A stretch of 8,796 bases of DNA from Planctomycetaceae bacterium (GTDB lineage: Bacteria > Planctomycetota > Planctomycetia > Pirellulales > UBA1268): positions 1 through 8,796 of the forward strand of contig CANGIH010000079.1 in NCBI GenBank assembly GCA_947453875.1, written 5' to 3'. Below the pieces are notes generated by a model. It was not told the DNA's origin, did not search any database, and saw nothing but the letters and a program-made list of their open reading frames with translations. The translations under genes and the position numbers were made by a program. Below are positions 1 through 7,530 of this stretch, piece by piece; the stretch's first letter is position 1, and every line of letters starts with the position of its first letter.

Positions 1-1478
1 ATGTCGATGAGGCCTTCGAGCGGATCCGGAGTGAGCTGGCCCGAGGCGAACGGCCGGAGGCCGAGGCCGAGCCGGAGGGTTTCAAGGGGACGCTGCGGCA
101 GTACCAACGTGAGGGGCTGGGCTGGCTGACGTTTCTGGAGCGGATGGGATTGGGAGGGTGTCTCGCCGATGACATGGGTCTCGGCAAGACGATCCAGGTG
201 CTGGCGATGCTGGTCCGTCGCCGGGGCATCGTGGCGGCCGGCGGCATGCCACACCGTCCGTCCCTCGTCATCGTCCCCAAGAGCCTGGTGTTCAACTGGA
301 TCGACGAGGCAGCGAAGTTTGGCCCTGCCCTCCGCGTCGTCAACCACACCGGCAACCAGCGGGGCGAGGGCTCGGAATCGCTCGCCGATGCCGACATCGT
401 GCTCACGACCTACGGCACGCTCCGCCGCGACATCATGCGGCACCGCGACATCGAATTCGACTATGTCGTTCTCGACGAGGCGCAGTCGATCAAGAATGCC
501 GGCAGCCAGGCTGCCAAAGCCTGTCGGTTGCTGCGGGCACGCCATCGGCTGGCGCTCACCGGCACGCCGGTGGAGAACCATATCGGCGAGTTGTGGAGCA
601 TCTTCGAGTTCCTCAACCCCGGCCAGTTGGGGAGCGCGGCCCGCTTGAAACGCTTCCTGTCCGGGGGCCGGGGGGGGAACGCCGCGGAGGTTGTGGCCAG
701 GGCCGTCCGGCCATTTCTCCTCCGCCGCACGAAGAGCCAGGTGCTCTCCGATCTCCCGGAGAAGACCGAGCAGACGATCTTCTGCGAGCTCGGCGAGACG
801 CAACGGAAGGCCTACGACGAATTGCGGGAGCACTACCGGCAGGAACTCGCCGGCCGCATCGGGAAGATGGGGATCGGTCGCTCGCGGATCGCGGTGCTCG
901 AGGCGCTTCTCCGACTCCGCCAGACGGCCTGTCATCCGGGGCTCGTCGATGCCGCGCGGATCGACGAACCGGCGGCGAAGCTCGAAACCCTCCTCGAGCA
1001 GCTCGGCGAGGTTCTCGAAGAGGGTCACAAGGTGCTGGTCTTCAGCCAGTTCACCAGCTTTCTCTCCATCGTCCGCCGTCAACTCGATGCCCGGTCGATT
1101 CCCTACGAATACCTCGACGGCAAGACAACCGACCGGCAGGCAAGGGTCGCGCACTTCCAGGAGGACCCGGAGTGCCGGTTGTTCCTCGTCAGCCTCAAGG
1201 CCGGCGGCCAGGGACTCAATCTCACCGCCGCCGACTACATCTACATTCTTGACCCCTGGTGGAACCCGGCGGTCGAGGCCCAGGCAGTCGATCGTGCCCA
1301 CCGCATCGGCCAGACGCGGCGTGTCTTCGCCTACCGTCTCATCGCCCGCGACACCGTGGAGGAGAAGATCCTCGCCCTCCAGGATCGCAAGCGCGACCTG
1401 GCCGAATCGATCGTCCGGGCCGACGAGAACATGATCTCGACCCTGACACCGGAGGATGTCGAACTGCTCCTTTCCTGA
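1..1478 (+). CDS. SNF2-family helicase-like ATPase, C-terminal part (5' end outside window)
   Basis: The reading frame is open from base 3 with no upstream stop, so the gene begins before the window; about 491 residues are visible. The ATG at 144 lies inside the conserved fold and is not the start: the residues before it (LRQYQREGLGWLTFLERM) are the Q-motif region of SNF2 ATPases. Motifs appear in order: Walker A DDMGLGKT (168-191), DEAQ (474-485), LTGTP (555-569), LVFSQF near 1040, the GGQGLNL and DPWWNP region (about 1203-1268), and motif VI DRAHRIGQTR (1290-1319). Both RecA-like lobes are therefore complete. Proteins of this family are double-stranded DNA translocases that remodel protein-DNA complexes rather than true unwinding helicases. 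Bacterial members usually carry several hundred more N-terminal residues, which would lie to the left. The specific cellular role cannot be told from this part. Confidence 0.95.
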   Translation, partial: VDEAFERIRSELARGERPEAEAEPEGFKGTLRQYQREGLGWLTFLERMGLGGCLADDMGLGKTIQVLAMLVRRRGIVAAGGMPHRPSLVIVPKSLVFNWIDEAAKFGPALRVVNHTGNQRGEGSESLADADIVLTTYGTLRRDIMRHRDIEFDYVVLDEAQSIKNAGSQAAKACRLLRARHRLALTGTPVENHIGELWSIFEFLNPGQLGSAARLKRFLSGGRGGNAAEVVARAVRPFLLRRTKSQVLSDLPEKTEQTIFCELGETQRKAYDELREHYRQELAGRIGKMGIGRSRIAVLEALLRLRQTACHPGLVDAARIDEPAAKLETLLEQLGEVLEEGHKVLVFSQFTSFLSIVRRQLDARSIPYEYLDGKTTDRQARVAHFQEDPECRLFLVSLKAGGQGLNLTAADYIYILDPWWNPAVEAQAVDRAHRIGQTRRVFAYRLIARDTVEEKILALQDRKRDLAESIVRADENMISTLTPEDVELLLS

Positions 1479-1481
1479 TCG

Positions 1482-1504
1482 TTTTCGAGTGGCACTCATG
1501 AAAA
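1482..1504. repeat. Short dyad just after the SNF2 stop codon
   Basis: TTTTC-GAGTG, one central G, then CACTC-AT-GAAAA form a nearly perfect inverted repeat starting four bases after the SNF2 stop. In RNA only an imperfect hairpin could form because the centre is one base, and no U-run follows it, so it is not a canonical intrinsic terminator. It could be a weak terminator, an operator-like dyad in the leader of the response regulator gene, or chance. Confidence 0.3.
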
Positions 1505-1512
1505 ACTAACCG

Positions 1513-1540
1513 CTGTGATCCGGTCTGTGGGGCTTAGACT
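1513..1540 (+). promoter_or_regulatory. Possible response-regulator promoter with Pho-box-like repeats
   Basis: Two CTGT-starting units, CTGTGAT (1513-1519) and CTGTGGG (1525-1531), resemble the direct repeats bound by PhoB (consensus unit CTGTCAT). They are followed by TAGACT (1535-1540), which matches four of six bases of a -10 box. There is no good -35 box, as is usual for PhoB-activated promoters. Against it, the repeat period is 12 bases rather than the classical 11, the second unit is poor, and the -10 lies too close. This is a tentative autoregulation site only. Confidence 0.2.
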
Positions 1541-1655
1541 GGTTTGGTCGCAAGGCGGCCGTTCGGCTGCCGCACCGGGAGATCCTCACACGATGTCGGT
1601 CGGCGTGAATGTCGAGGGCAGTCGCGCGGGCGGAAGCCTCGATGACGCCAACCAC

Positions 1656-1662
1656 GGTGGAG
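1656..1662 (+). promoter_or_regulatory. Ribosome binding site deciding the response regulator start
   Basis: GGTGGAG sits five bases before the GTG at 1668. This favours that GTG over the upstream in-frame ATG at 1593, whose nearest purine-rich stretch (GGGAG, 1577-1581) is 11 bases away. Confidence 0.5.
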
Positions 1663-1667
1663 TGGCC

Positions 1668-2396
1668 GTGAAGCAACAGCCGGGCAAGGGACGGGGCGGA
1701 TCCACCGTGGGGCAACCCAGCGTGCTCGTCGTCGATGACGAGGAAGATTTGCTCGAATTGGTGCGATTCAACCTCACGCGGGACGGCTATGACGTCACCG
1801 GGGTGTCGACTGGCGAGGATGCGCTCCGCTCGATCCGCCGGGAACCGCCCGATCTGGTTGTCCTCGACCTCATGCTCCCGGGCATCGATGGGCTCGAGAT
1901 CTGCCGCCGGCTGAAGGCGGATCCGCGGACGCGCGACATCCCGATCGTCATGCTCACGGCGAAGGGGGAGGAGAGGGATGTCATTTCCGGCCTCGAACGA
2001 GGGGCCGACGACTACATCACCAAACCCTTCAGCCCGCGGGTCCTCTCCGCGCGAGTGAAGGCCCTTCTGCGTCGGCGTGAACAGGACCGGCATGCCGACA
2101 TCGATGCAACACTCGAAGTCCACGAACTCTCGATCCATCCCGGCCGCCACGAGATCCGGCTCGCCGGCGAGCCGGTCGAGCTCACCTACACGGAGTTCGC
2201 CCTCCTCCATTTCCTGGCGAAAAAACCCGGCTGGGCGTTCACGCGGACGCAGATCGTCGACGCGGTGAAGGGGGAGGATTACCCCGTCACTGAGCGGTCG
2301 GTCGACGTGCAGGTGGCAGGTCTGCGGAGGAAACTCGGGGACTACGCCTCGTACATCGAGACCGTCCGTGGTGTCGGGTACCGCTTCCGCGCCTGA
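1668..2396 (+). CDS. phoB: PhoB/OmpR-family response regulator
   Basis: Cytoplasmic DNA-binding response regulator, about 242 residues from the GTG at 1668, close to the size of E. coli PhoB. The receiver domain starts at about residue 20 with the acidic pair in VLVVDDEEDLL. The phospho-acceptor is D67 in VVLDLMLPGIDG, the switch threonine lies in MLTAKGEE, and the conserved lysine is K119 in YITKPFSP. The second half is a winged-helix OmpR/PhoB output domain with LTYTEFALLHFL, the recognition-helix region RSVDVQVAGLRRKLG and the C-terminal wing RGVGYRF. The histidine kinase follows 94 bases downstream on the same strand, so the pair probably acts as a PhoR-PhoB system. Phosphate as the signal is inferred from family resemblance, since no pst or phoU gene is visible. 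An ATG at 1593 would add 25 residues that resemble no domain; I consider it less likely. Confidence 0.9.
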   Translation: MKQQPGKGRGGSTVGQPSVLVVDDEEDLLELVRFNLTRDGYDVTGVSTGEDALRSIRREPPDLVVLDLMLPGIDGLEICRRLKADPRTRDIPIVMLTAKGEERDVISGLERGADDYITKPFSPRVLSARVKALLRRREQDRHADIDATLEVHELSIHPGRHEIRLAGEPVELTYTEFALLHFLAKKPGWAFTRTQIVDAVKGEDYPVTERSVDVQVAGLRRKLGDYASYIETVRGVGYRFRA

Positions 2397-2490
2397 GCGG
2401 TCGCCATCGCGCCTTCCGCCCGATCCACCGGTGTGGGACACTGCGCCCGAAAGGCCGTCGCGTTTCCCCTCCCATCCCCGCTTCCCCGCC

Positions 2491-4296
2491 ATGCCCCGCA
2501 CCCGTCTTGCCTGGAGACTGTTCGGCGGATGGTGCGCTTTGGTGGTGGCGTTCGTGGTGGCCTCCCACTGGATGGCATCGGTCGAACTGGCACGACTCGC
2601 CGAAGCGGCACAGGTGCGGCGGATGCTCGACGCCGGACAGGCCGTGGCCGAGGGGGTGCCCGACAACGCCGGCATGGAGCCGGAGACACTGGCGGCGACG
2701 GCCCGCGAGATCGGTCGGGTGTCGCGGGTGGCCGTCGAGTTGCTCGACGCGAACGGCCGGATGATCGCCAGCGGCGAGGCTGCCGGTTTCGGAGGCACGG
2801 CTGCGGCACAGGGGGATGCCGCGACGATCGATGTCCAGGCGCTGTCCGAGGCCCGCGCCGGACGGAGTGCCACCACGGGCCGGTATGACGCCACCAGCGG
2901 GCGTCGCACCGTCGCAGTCACGGTGCCGGCGATCCGCGATGGGAAAACGACGCTGATCGTCCGGCTCACCGCCGACACGTCGGAGTCCGATGCGGAACTG
3001 GCCGCCGGTCAGCGACGGTTGCTCCTGGGAAGCATCGTCAGTGGCATGGCGGCCCTTGCCGCCGGATGGATCCTCGCTCGCCGTGTATCGAGGCCGGTGG
3101 AGGAACTGGCGGAGTCGGCCGCACGCGTGGCGGATGGCGAGGTGGGCCGCGCCCTCCCGATGTCCGACGTCACCGAGGTGTCGGTCCTCGCCTCCGCAAT
3201 CGATACCCTCCGTGGCCAACTCGTGGAACGCGGGTTGACCATCGGCCGGCAGGGGACCCAGCAGGAGGCGGTGCTCGGCAGCATGATGGAGGGGGTGCTC
3301 GCGGTTGATGCCAGGACGCGGATCGTGAGCATCAACCGGGCTGCCGCCGATCTTCTCGATCTCGATGCGGGGGCGGTCCTCGGCCGACCGCTCCAGGAGG
3401 TGGTCCGGAACGCCGATCTGCGGCAATTCGCCCTTCAAGCCATCGACTGCGGCGAGCCGGTCGAGGATGACCTCGTCCTCCGTGCCGTGCGCGACCGGAC
3501 GATCCGTGTCCGGGGAACGGCGCTGCGCGACAAGTCGGGTGAAGGGGGGGCGGTGATCGTCCTCGAGGACATCACCGATATCCGCCACCTCGAGAATGTC
3601 CGCCGCGACTTCGTCGCCAACGTCTCCCACGAACTGAAGACCCCCGTGGCATCGATCAAGGGATTCGTCGAAACCCTCCTCGAGGGGAGGGTGGATGCCC
3701 CGGAGGACCGTCGTCGCTTCCTGGAGATCATCGCGAGGCAGTCAGACCGGCTCGGGTCGATCATCGAGGATCTTCTGGCCCTGTCGCGGATCGAGCAGTC
3801 GGAGGGGAGTGGCGAAGTGCCGATCGAGCGGGTGGAGGTCGCCAGCCTGATCGCGAGCGTGGTGTCGGAGTGTCGGCCCCGCGCCGACGAGCGGTCGATC
3901 GCCATCGAGGTCGAATGCCCGCCAGCGCTCTTTGCGGAGGTCAATGCACCACTCCTCGAGCAGGCGCTGATCAACCTCGTCGACAACGCGCTCAAATACA
4001 GCGAACCTCGACGCACGGTATGGCTCTCCGCGGCGGCGGGCGCCGAAGGAGCGGTCGAGTTTGTCGTCCGTGACGAGGGAAGCGGAATCGCCGCCGAGCA
4101 TCTTCCCAGGCTTTTCGAACGCTTCTACCGGGTCGACAAGGGACGGAGCCGCCGGCTGGGGGGAACGGGGCTGGGGTTGTCGATCGTGAAGCACATCGTT
4201 CTGGCCCATGGCGGGACGGTGGCGGTGGAGAGCACGCCAAGGGTGGGGAGCACCTTCCGGGTCGTACTGCCGTCCGCTGCAGCCACACCCCGCTAG
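2491..4296 (+). CDS. phoR: PhoR-type membrane sensor histidine kinase
   Basis: Inner-membrane sensor kinase, about 601 residues from the ATG at 2491. Order of parts: first membrane segment at about residues 10-26, a periplasmic or extracytoplasmic loop to about 175, second membrane segment at about 177-195, HAMP linker to about 245, a PAS domain at about 257-355 (SMMEGVLAVD, INRAAADLL), a HisKA dimerisation domain with phospho-acceptor H380 in FVANVSHELKTP, and a HATPase_c domain with N-box N499 in LVDNALKYS, G1 box DEGSGI, F-box LFERFYRVD and G2 box GGTGLGLSIVKH. All catalytic motifs are intact. The TM-HAMP-PAS-HisKA order and the pairing with a PhoB-like regulator support PhoR. The start was chosen because the membrane segment follows at once. 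The same frame is open back to GTG codons at 2431 and 2368, the latter inside the regulator gene, and no start has a good Shine-Dalgarno. The stop is shared with the opposite gene. Confidence 0.92.
   Translation: MPRTRLAWRLFGGWCALVVAFVVASHWMASVELARLAEAAQVRRMLDAGQAVAEGVPDNAGMEPETLAATAREIGRVSRVAVELLDANGRMIASGEAAGFGGTAAAQGDAATIDVQALSEARAGRSATTGRYDATSGRRTVAVTVPAIRDGKTTLIVRLTADTSESDAELAAGQRRLLLGSIVSGMAALAAGWILARRVSRPVEELAESAARVADGEVGRALPMSDVTEVSVLASAIDTLRGQLVERGLTIGRQGTQQEAVLGSMMEGVLAVDARTRIVSINRAAADLLDLDAGAVLGRPLQEVVRNADLRQFALQAIDCGEPVEDDLVLRAVRDRTIRVRGTALRDKSGEGGAVIVLEDITDIRHLENVRRDFVANVSHELKTPVASIKGFVETLLEGRVDAPEDRRRFLEIIARQSDRLGSIIEDLLALSRIEQSEGSGEVPIERVEVASLIASVVSECRPRADERSIAIEVECPPALFAEVNAPLLEQALINLVDNALKYSEPRRTVWLSAAAGAEGAVEFVVRDEGSGIAAEHLPRLFERFYRVDKGRSRRLGGTGLGLSIVKHIVLAHGGTVAVESTPRVGSTFRVVLPSAAATPR
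4293..4296. other. CTAG shared by two convergent stop codons
   Basis: Bases 4294-4296 read TAG on the plus strand and end the sensor kinase. Bases 4295-4293 read TAG on the minus strand and end the LOG-family gene. The palindromic CTAG therefore terminates both reading frames, and the coding regions overlap by these four bases. Confidence 0.95.
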
Positions 4297-5300
4297 GCCT
4301 TCTGCTTGGCGTTGTGAAACGCGACGATCTGTTGCCAAGCCTCCTCAGGGGTCTCGGCCCAGGAGAACAGGTCGAGGTGATCGTCGGAGATCACTCCTTC
4401 GTCGGCCATCTGCTGGAAGTCGATGATCTTCGACCAGTATTCACGTCCGAAGAGGATGATCGGAACCGGCTGCATGCGGTGGGTCTGCCGAAGCGTGAGG
4501 GTTTCGAACATCTCGTCAAGCGTGCCAAATCCTCCCGGGAAGAGGACGACGGCAGCAGCGCGGAGGATGAAGTGGAACTTCCTCAGGGCGAAGTACTTGA
4601 ACTGGAAGCAGAGGTCCGGGGTGATGAACGGGTTTGGTTGCTGCTCGGCCGGCAACTTGATGTTGAGGCCGATCGATTGGCAACCGACGTCGAAGGCACC
4701 TCGATTGGCCGCTTCCATGATGCCGGGGCCGCCACCGGTGACCACGACGAAGTCACGGGCGTCATCGCACTGGTTGTCGATCGAGACCAGACGGGCGAAG
4801 GCGCGGGCATCGTCGTAATAATGGCTCCGTGAGAGGAGTTTCTCGGCGCGGAACAAGGCCCGCTTGAGTCGGTGGTTGTTCGGGTCGGCCTGCACTGCCC
4901 GACGTGCCTCCGAGAGCCTCCGCTCGGCGGCACCACGCTCCACGATCTGCGTCCCCCCGAAGACGATCACGGTCGAGTGGATTCGATGCTCCTGGAAGGC
5001 GAGTTCGGGCTTCTGGAGTTCGAGAAGCATGCGGACCCCGCGTGTCTCCGGCCGATCCATGAGCCGGCGATCGTGCTGGGCGAGGGAGTAGCTGGGGCTG
5101 GCGAGGATCGCCTCCATGTTCTCCGCAACGAGGGCGACCTCATCGCCGAGGATCGTGTCGGGCAGGATCGCGCAGGCTTTCGGAGGCGGCGATGGCGTCA
5201 CCGCTGACGTCTCCTGGGCACGCGAGGGCCGGCCACCGGTCGGCGTCTTGCGGGGGGGGGCAGGGAGCTTTGAGTCATGGGGCCTGCTCTTCTTGGACAT
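4293..5300 (-). CDS. LOG-family (TIGR00730-like) Rossmann-fold protein, predicted nucleotide 5'-monophosphate nucleosidase
   Basis: Predicted cytoplasmic enzyme of 335 residues. The LOG/YgdH superfamily signature is clear: VIVFGG (111-116), the phosphate-binding loop TGGGPGIMEAANRGA (188-202), the conserved R240-K241 of FALRK, and PGGFGTLDE (255-263), whose final Glu is catalytic in characterised members. Such enzymes hydrolyse the N-glycosidic bond of nucleoside monophosphates, either releasing cytokinin bases (LOG) or breaking down purine and pyrimidine nucleotides (PpnN). It is longer than compact LOG proteins of about 190 residues: it has a roughly 60-residue proline- and basic-rich N-terminus and an extra helical stretch at about 121-180 between the first strand and the glycine loop. 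This resembles the larger bacterial subgroup; the exact substrate is unknown. The ATG at 5300 has only a weak GGA six bases upstream. It lies 37 bases after the beta-CASP gene and is probably co-transcribed. Confidence 0.88.
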   Translation of the reverse strand: MSKKSRPHDSKLPAPPRKTPTGGRPSRAQETSAVTPSPPPKACAILPDTILGDEVALVAENMEAILASPSYSLAQHDRRLMDRPETRGVRMLLELQKPELAFQEHRIHSTVIVFGGTQIVERGAAERRLSEARRAVQADPNNHRLKRALFRAEKLLSRSHYYDDARAFARLVSIDNQCDDARDFVVVTGGGPGIMEAANRGAFDVGCQSIGLNIKLPAEQQPNPFITPDLCFQFKYFALRKFHFILRAAAVVLFPGGFGTLDEMFETLTLRQTHRMQPVPIILFGREYWSKIIDFQQMADEGVISDDHLDLFSWAETPEEAWQQIVAFHNAKQKA

Positions 5301-5337
5301 GTCGATTCCGGGTGGGGCGGTGTGTGTGGTGGTGGAT

Positions 5338-6729
5338 TCAGGTCGTCGTCAGATCGAAGCTGTCACCGATCGCAGGGATCGTTGCATTCCAGCCGAGCGT
5401 CGTCCGCAGGTGATCGGCCATGCCGCGGGCGGCGGGGGGCTCGCCATGGACGAGGAATACGCGGCGCGGGGGGGGCATGGTGGACAACCAGCGGCCGATC
5501 TCCTTCCGGTCGCCATGCCCGGAGAGGGCATCGACCCGCCGGACCGCTGCCCGCACCGGCACGTCGCGGCCGTGGATCTGGAGGAACTGCGCGCCGTCGA
5601 CGAGCGCCCGACCACGGGTGCCGATGGCCTGGAATCCTGCCACCAGGACCGTTGTCCGCGGGTCAGGCAGCCGGCGGGCGAGATGGTGGAGGATGCGACC
5701 GCCGTTCATCATCCCGCTGGAGGCGATGACGATCCCGGCTCCATCATGGGCATTGATCGCCTTCGACTCCTCAGCGGTCTTCGCCATCCGCACCCAGGGG
5801 GATGCCATCGAGTCGGACACGCCCTGCATGCGGGCCTCGGTGAAGTCATGTTCCTCGACATGGCGGCGGAACACCTCGGTCGCCTCGACGGCCATCGGCG
5901 AGTCGACCCACACCGGGATCTCCGGGAGCCTTCCGGCAGCCATGAGCGTCCGCAGAAGGTAGACCAATTGCTGGCAGCGGCCGATGGCGAACGAGGCCAC
6001 GAGCATCATCCCGCCGCGTTGGATCGCCTCCTTCGTGACAGCCTCCAACTCGTCGAGCGGTCGGCTGGCGGGGTGGTCGCGATCACCGTAGGTGCTTTCG
6101 CAGACGAGGATGTCGCAGGGGGGCGGGGGGACAGGATCGTTGTAGAGTGGGGCGTCGTAACGGCCGACGTCGCCGGAGAAGACCAGCCGCAGCGGCAAAC
6201 CCACACCCGAACACTCCACCTCGACAAACGAGCTTCCGAGCATGTGGCCAGCGTCGTGGAATCGGGCCCGGCAGCCCTTGGCAGGCGCGAACCAGGTCTC
6301 CCGATCGAGCGGCTTGACCAGTCGGAGTGTCCGTTCGACATCACGCTCGTCGTAGAGGGGGAGGGCAGGCTGGTGTTTCGAGAATCCCTTTCGGTTGGCG
6401 TAGTCGGCATCCTCCCCCTGGCACTTGGCCGAGTCATAGAGGAGGAGGCCGAGCAGATCGGCGGTGGCCCGCGAGGTGAGGATTGGTCCGCGGAATCCGT
6501 CACGTGTCAGGCGGGGCAGCCAGCCGGAATGGTCGATGTGGCCATGGGTGAGGACGACCGCATCGATGGTGTCCGCTGGCACGGGAAACCGATCCCAGTT
6601 TCGCTCGCGCAACCGCTTTTCTCCCTGGAAGAGACCGCAGTCGACGAGAATGCGCTGCCCGTCATGTTCGAGGAGGTGACGCGACCCAGACACAGTCCCC
6701 GCGGCACCGAGAAACCGAAGCGTCGTCAT
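5338..6729 (-). CDS. Metallo-beta-lactamase/beta-CASP RNase-like protein (COG1236, YSH1/CPSF73-like)
   Basis: Predicted cytoplasmic metal-dependent ribonuclease of 463 residues. The zinc-binding MBL motifs are complete: the LVDCGLFQG strand at about 28-36, HGHIDH at 62-67, the GH of DAGHML (H162), and the Asp of FSGDVG (D187). The inserted beta-CASP domain has motif A E211 in CESTYGDR, followed by VDSPMA and SSGMMNGGRILHHL. Motifs B and C follow as H405 in LSGHGD and H428 in LVHGE. Length and layout match the bacterial RNA-specific beta-CASP enzymes typified by Thermus TTHA0252, an endonuclease, rather than RNase J, which is longer and has an extra C-terminal domain. Its ATG overlaps the previous stop codon as ATGA (6729-6726) and has a strong ribosome binding site, so translation is probably coupled. 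It lies between a membrane protein gene and the LOG gene in the apparent csrA operon. Confidence 0.92.
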   Translation of the reverse strand: MTTLRFLGAAGTVSGSRHLLEHDGQRILVDCGLFQGEKRLRERNWDRFPVPADTIDAVVLTHGHIDHSGWLPRLTRDGFRGPILTSRATADLLGLLLYDSAKCQGEDADYANRKGFSKHQPALPLYDERDVERTLRLVKPLDRETWFAPAKGCRARFHDAGHMLGSSFVEVECSGVGLPLRLVFSGDVGRYDAPLYNDPVPPPPCDILVCESTYGDRDHPASRPLDELEAVTKEAIQRGGMMLVASFAIGRCQQLVYLLRTLMAAGRLPEIPVWVDSPMAVEATEVFRRHVEEHDFTEARMQGVSDSMASPWVRMAKTAEESKAINAHDGAGIVIASSGMMNGGRILHHLARRLPDPRTTVLVAGFQAIGTRGRALVDGAQFLQIHGRDVPVRAAVRRVDALSGHGDRKEIGRWLSTMPPPRRVFLVHGEPPAARGMADHLRTTLGWNATIPAIGDSFDLTTT

Positions 6730-7493
6730 CGAGGCCCTTCCTTTGGCAACCGGGTCGATCCCGCCAGCACGAGTTCCCCCTCGTCCACTCGCAGGCCCTC
6801 AAGATGGTACTCGGGCCCGCTTGCGGCTGCCCTCCCTTGTTTTGTCTTTCCCGGGAGCGTGAGGAGGAGGAGCGGTTTCCCGCCGATGACCCTCATTTCC
6901 GTGCCCATGCCCGTCGATGCTGCCTGTCGGGCGACGGTCTCGAGGACGACTCCAGGGGGAAGCGGCAAGGCTCCGAGTCTGGCTTTTTCGACACCTACTT
7001 CCAGGAGGTTGTCGCTCCGCAGGTTCACCGTGAGCACCGACCAGAGTCGGCCCGAGCAGGGGCCCCAGACCAGTTGGGCCGACAGGGCCACGCCGCGCGG
7101 GCGGAAACGGACCGTCGGTTCCCGCAACGAACGGGGCAGGAGACCGGGAGCGAGGCGGGGAAGATCGATCGCCAGCCAGGCGTTGACCTCTTGGTCGGTG
7201 AAGACCGATCCCCACTCGCCGCGGCGCTCGAGGGCCGCCACGAGGGACGACGCCTTGGACATCATCCGCCCCGCCGCCTGGGGGCCGGCGGCACCCGAGG
7301 GCACGGTGCCGCGGGTCGAGGCCGGCTGGTGGCTCGCAAGCAGCGAGAGGGCCAGCACACCTGCAAGGAGCGTGGCCGCGACGATCAGGCCGATGGCAGC
7401 GGGACGGCGTGACCAACGCCGTCCCGCGCCACCGGGAGAGAGACTCGGATTCAGAGTGAGACTCGGATTCAAAGGCCCCGAGGACCGATCCAT
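6726..7493 (-). CDS. Single-pass membrane-anchored protein of unknown function
   Basis: A 255-residue protein that I cannot assign to a characterised family. The cytoplasmic N-terminus of about 31 residues is basic (RRWSRRP) and begins with a short repeat (NPSLTLNPSLS). One hydrophobic segment at about 32-53 (IGLIVAATLLAGVLALSLLA) would act as a signal anchor, leaving an outer domain of about 200 residues. That domain holds FTDQEVNAWLAIDLP (98-112), a pattern seen in exported lipid-binding-like families (the YpmS or DUF2993 type in general shape), followed by alternating strands and a C-terminal LEGLRVDEGELVLAG. The resemblance is only topological and not a firm family call. The gene sits 37 bases after csrA and overlaps the beta-CASP gene by four bases, so it is an internal operon gene. 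The ATG at 7493 has only a weak GGTG upstream; a start past the repeat is possible. Confidence 0.75.
   Translation of the reverse strand: MDRSSGPLNPSLTLNPSLSPGGAGRRWSRRPAAIGLIVAATLLAGVLALSLLASHQPASTRGTVPSGAAGPQAAGRMMSKASSLVAALERRGEWGSVFTDQEVNAWLAIDLPRLAPGLLPRSLREPTVRFRPRGVALSAQLVWGPCSGRLWSVLTVNLRSDNLLEVGVEKARLGALPLPPGVVLETVARQAASTGMGTEMRVIGGKPLLLLTLPGKTKQGRAAASGPEYHLEGLRVDEGELVLAGSTRLPKEGPR
6736..6743 (-). promoter_or_regulatory. Ribosome binding site of the beta-CASP gene
   Basis: The minus strand reads AAGGAAGG six bases before the ATG at 6729. It is the strongest Shine-Dalgarno in the window and lies within the 3' end of the preceding gene, which suggests coupled but independently strong initiation. 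Confidence 0.6.
7440..7471. repeat. 14-base direct repeat, two copies, period 18
   Basis: GAGACTCGGATTCA occurs at 7440-7453 and again at 7458-7471, separated by GAGT. With the flanking four bases, 17 of 18 positions match. It lies in frame in the N-terminus of the membrane protein gene and encodes the doubled NPSL unit on the minus strand. It may be a small tandem duplication or a remnant of a dispersed GC-rich repeat. Confidence 0.85.
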
Positions 7494-7530
7494 GGCGTCA
7501 CCGTCATTCGTCGATCGTCATCGGTGGGAT

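Noticed and set aside
670..677. G8 run inside the SNF2 gene as a phase-variation tract
   Set aside because: Similar short G runs occur throughout the window. This one lies mid-gene in Gly codons of a helical linker and is expected from base composition.
3..1478. SNF2 ATPase as part of a phage-defence island
   Set aside because: SNF2-type ATPases occur in defence systems such as DISARM, but no methylase, nuclease or other defence gene is next to it here; a housekeeping two-component system follows directly.
1498..1506. ATGAAAAAC shared between the regulator leader and the csrA promoter region (7826-7834)
   Set aside because: A nine-base match in the two AT-rich patches of the window is easily chance, and the flanks do not align.
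1506..3630. Long minus-strand reading frames opposite the response regulator and kinase genes
   Set aside because: They are mirror frames of GC-rich genes with strong third-position bias. Their translations are Arg/Pro/His-rich without domain motifs, while the plus strand carries complete two-component motifs.
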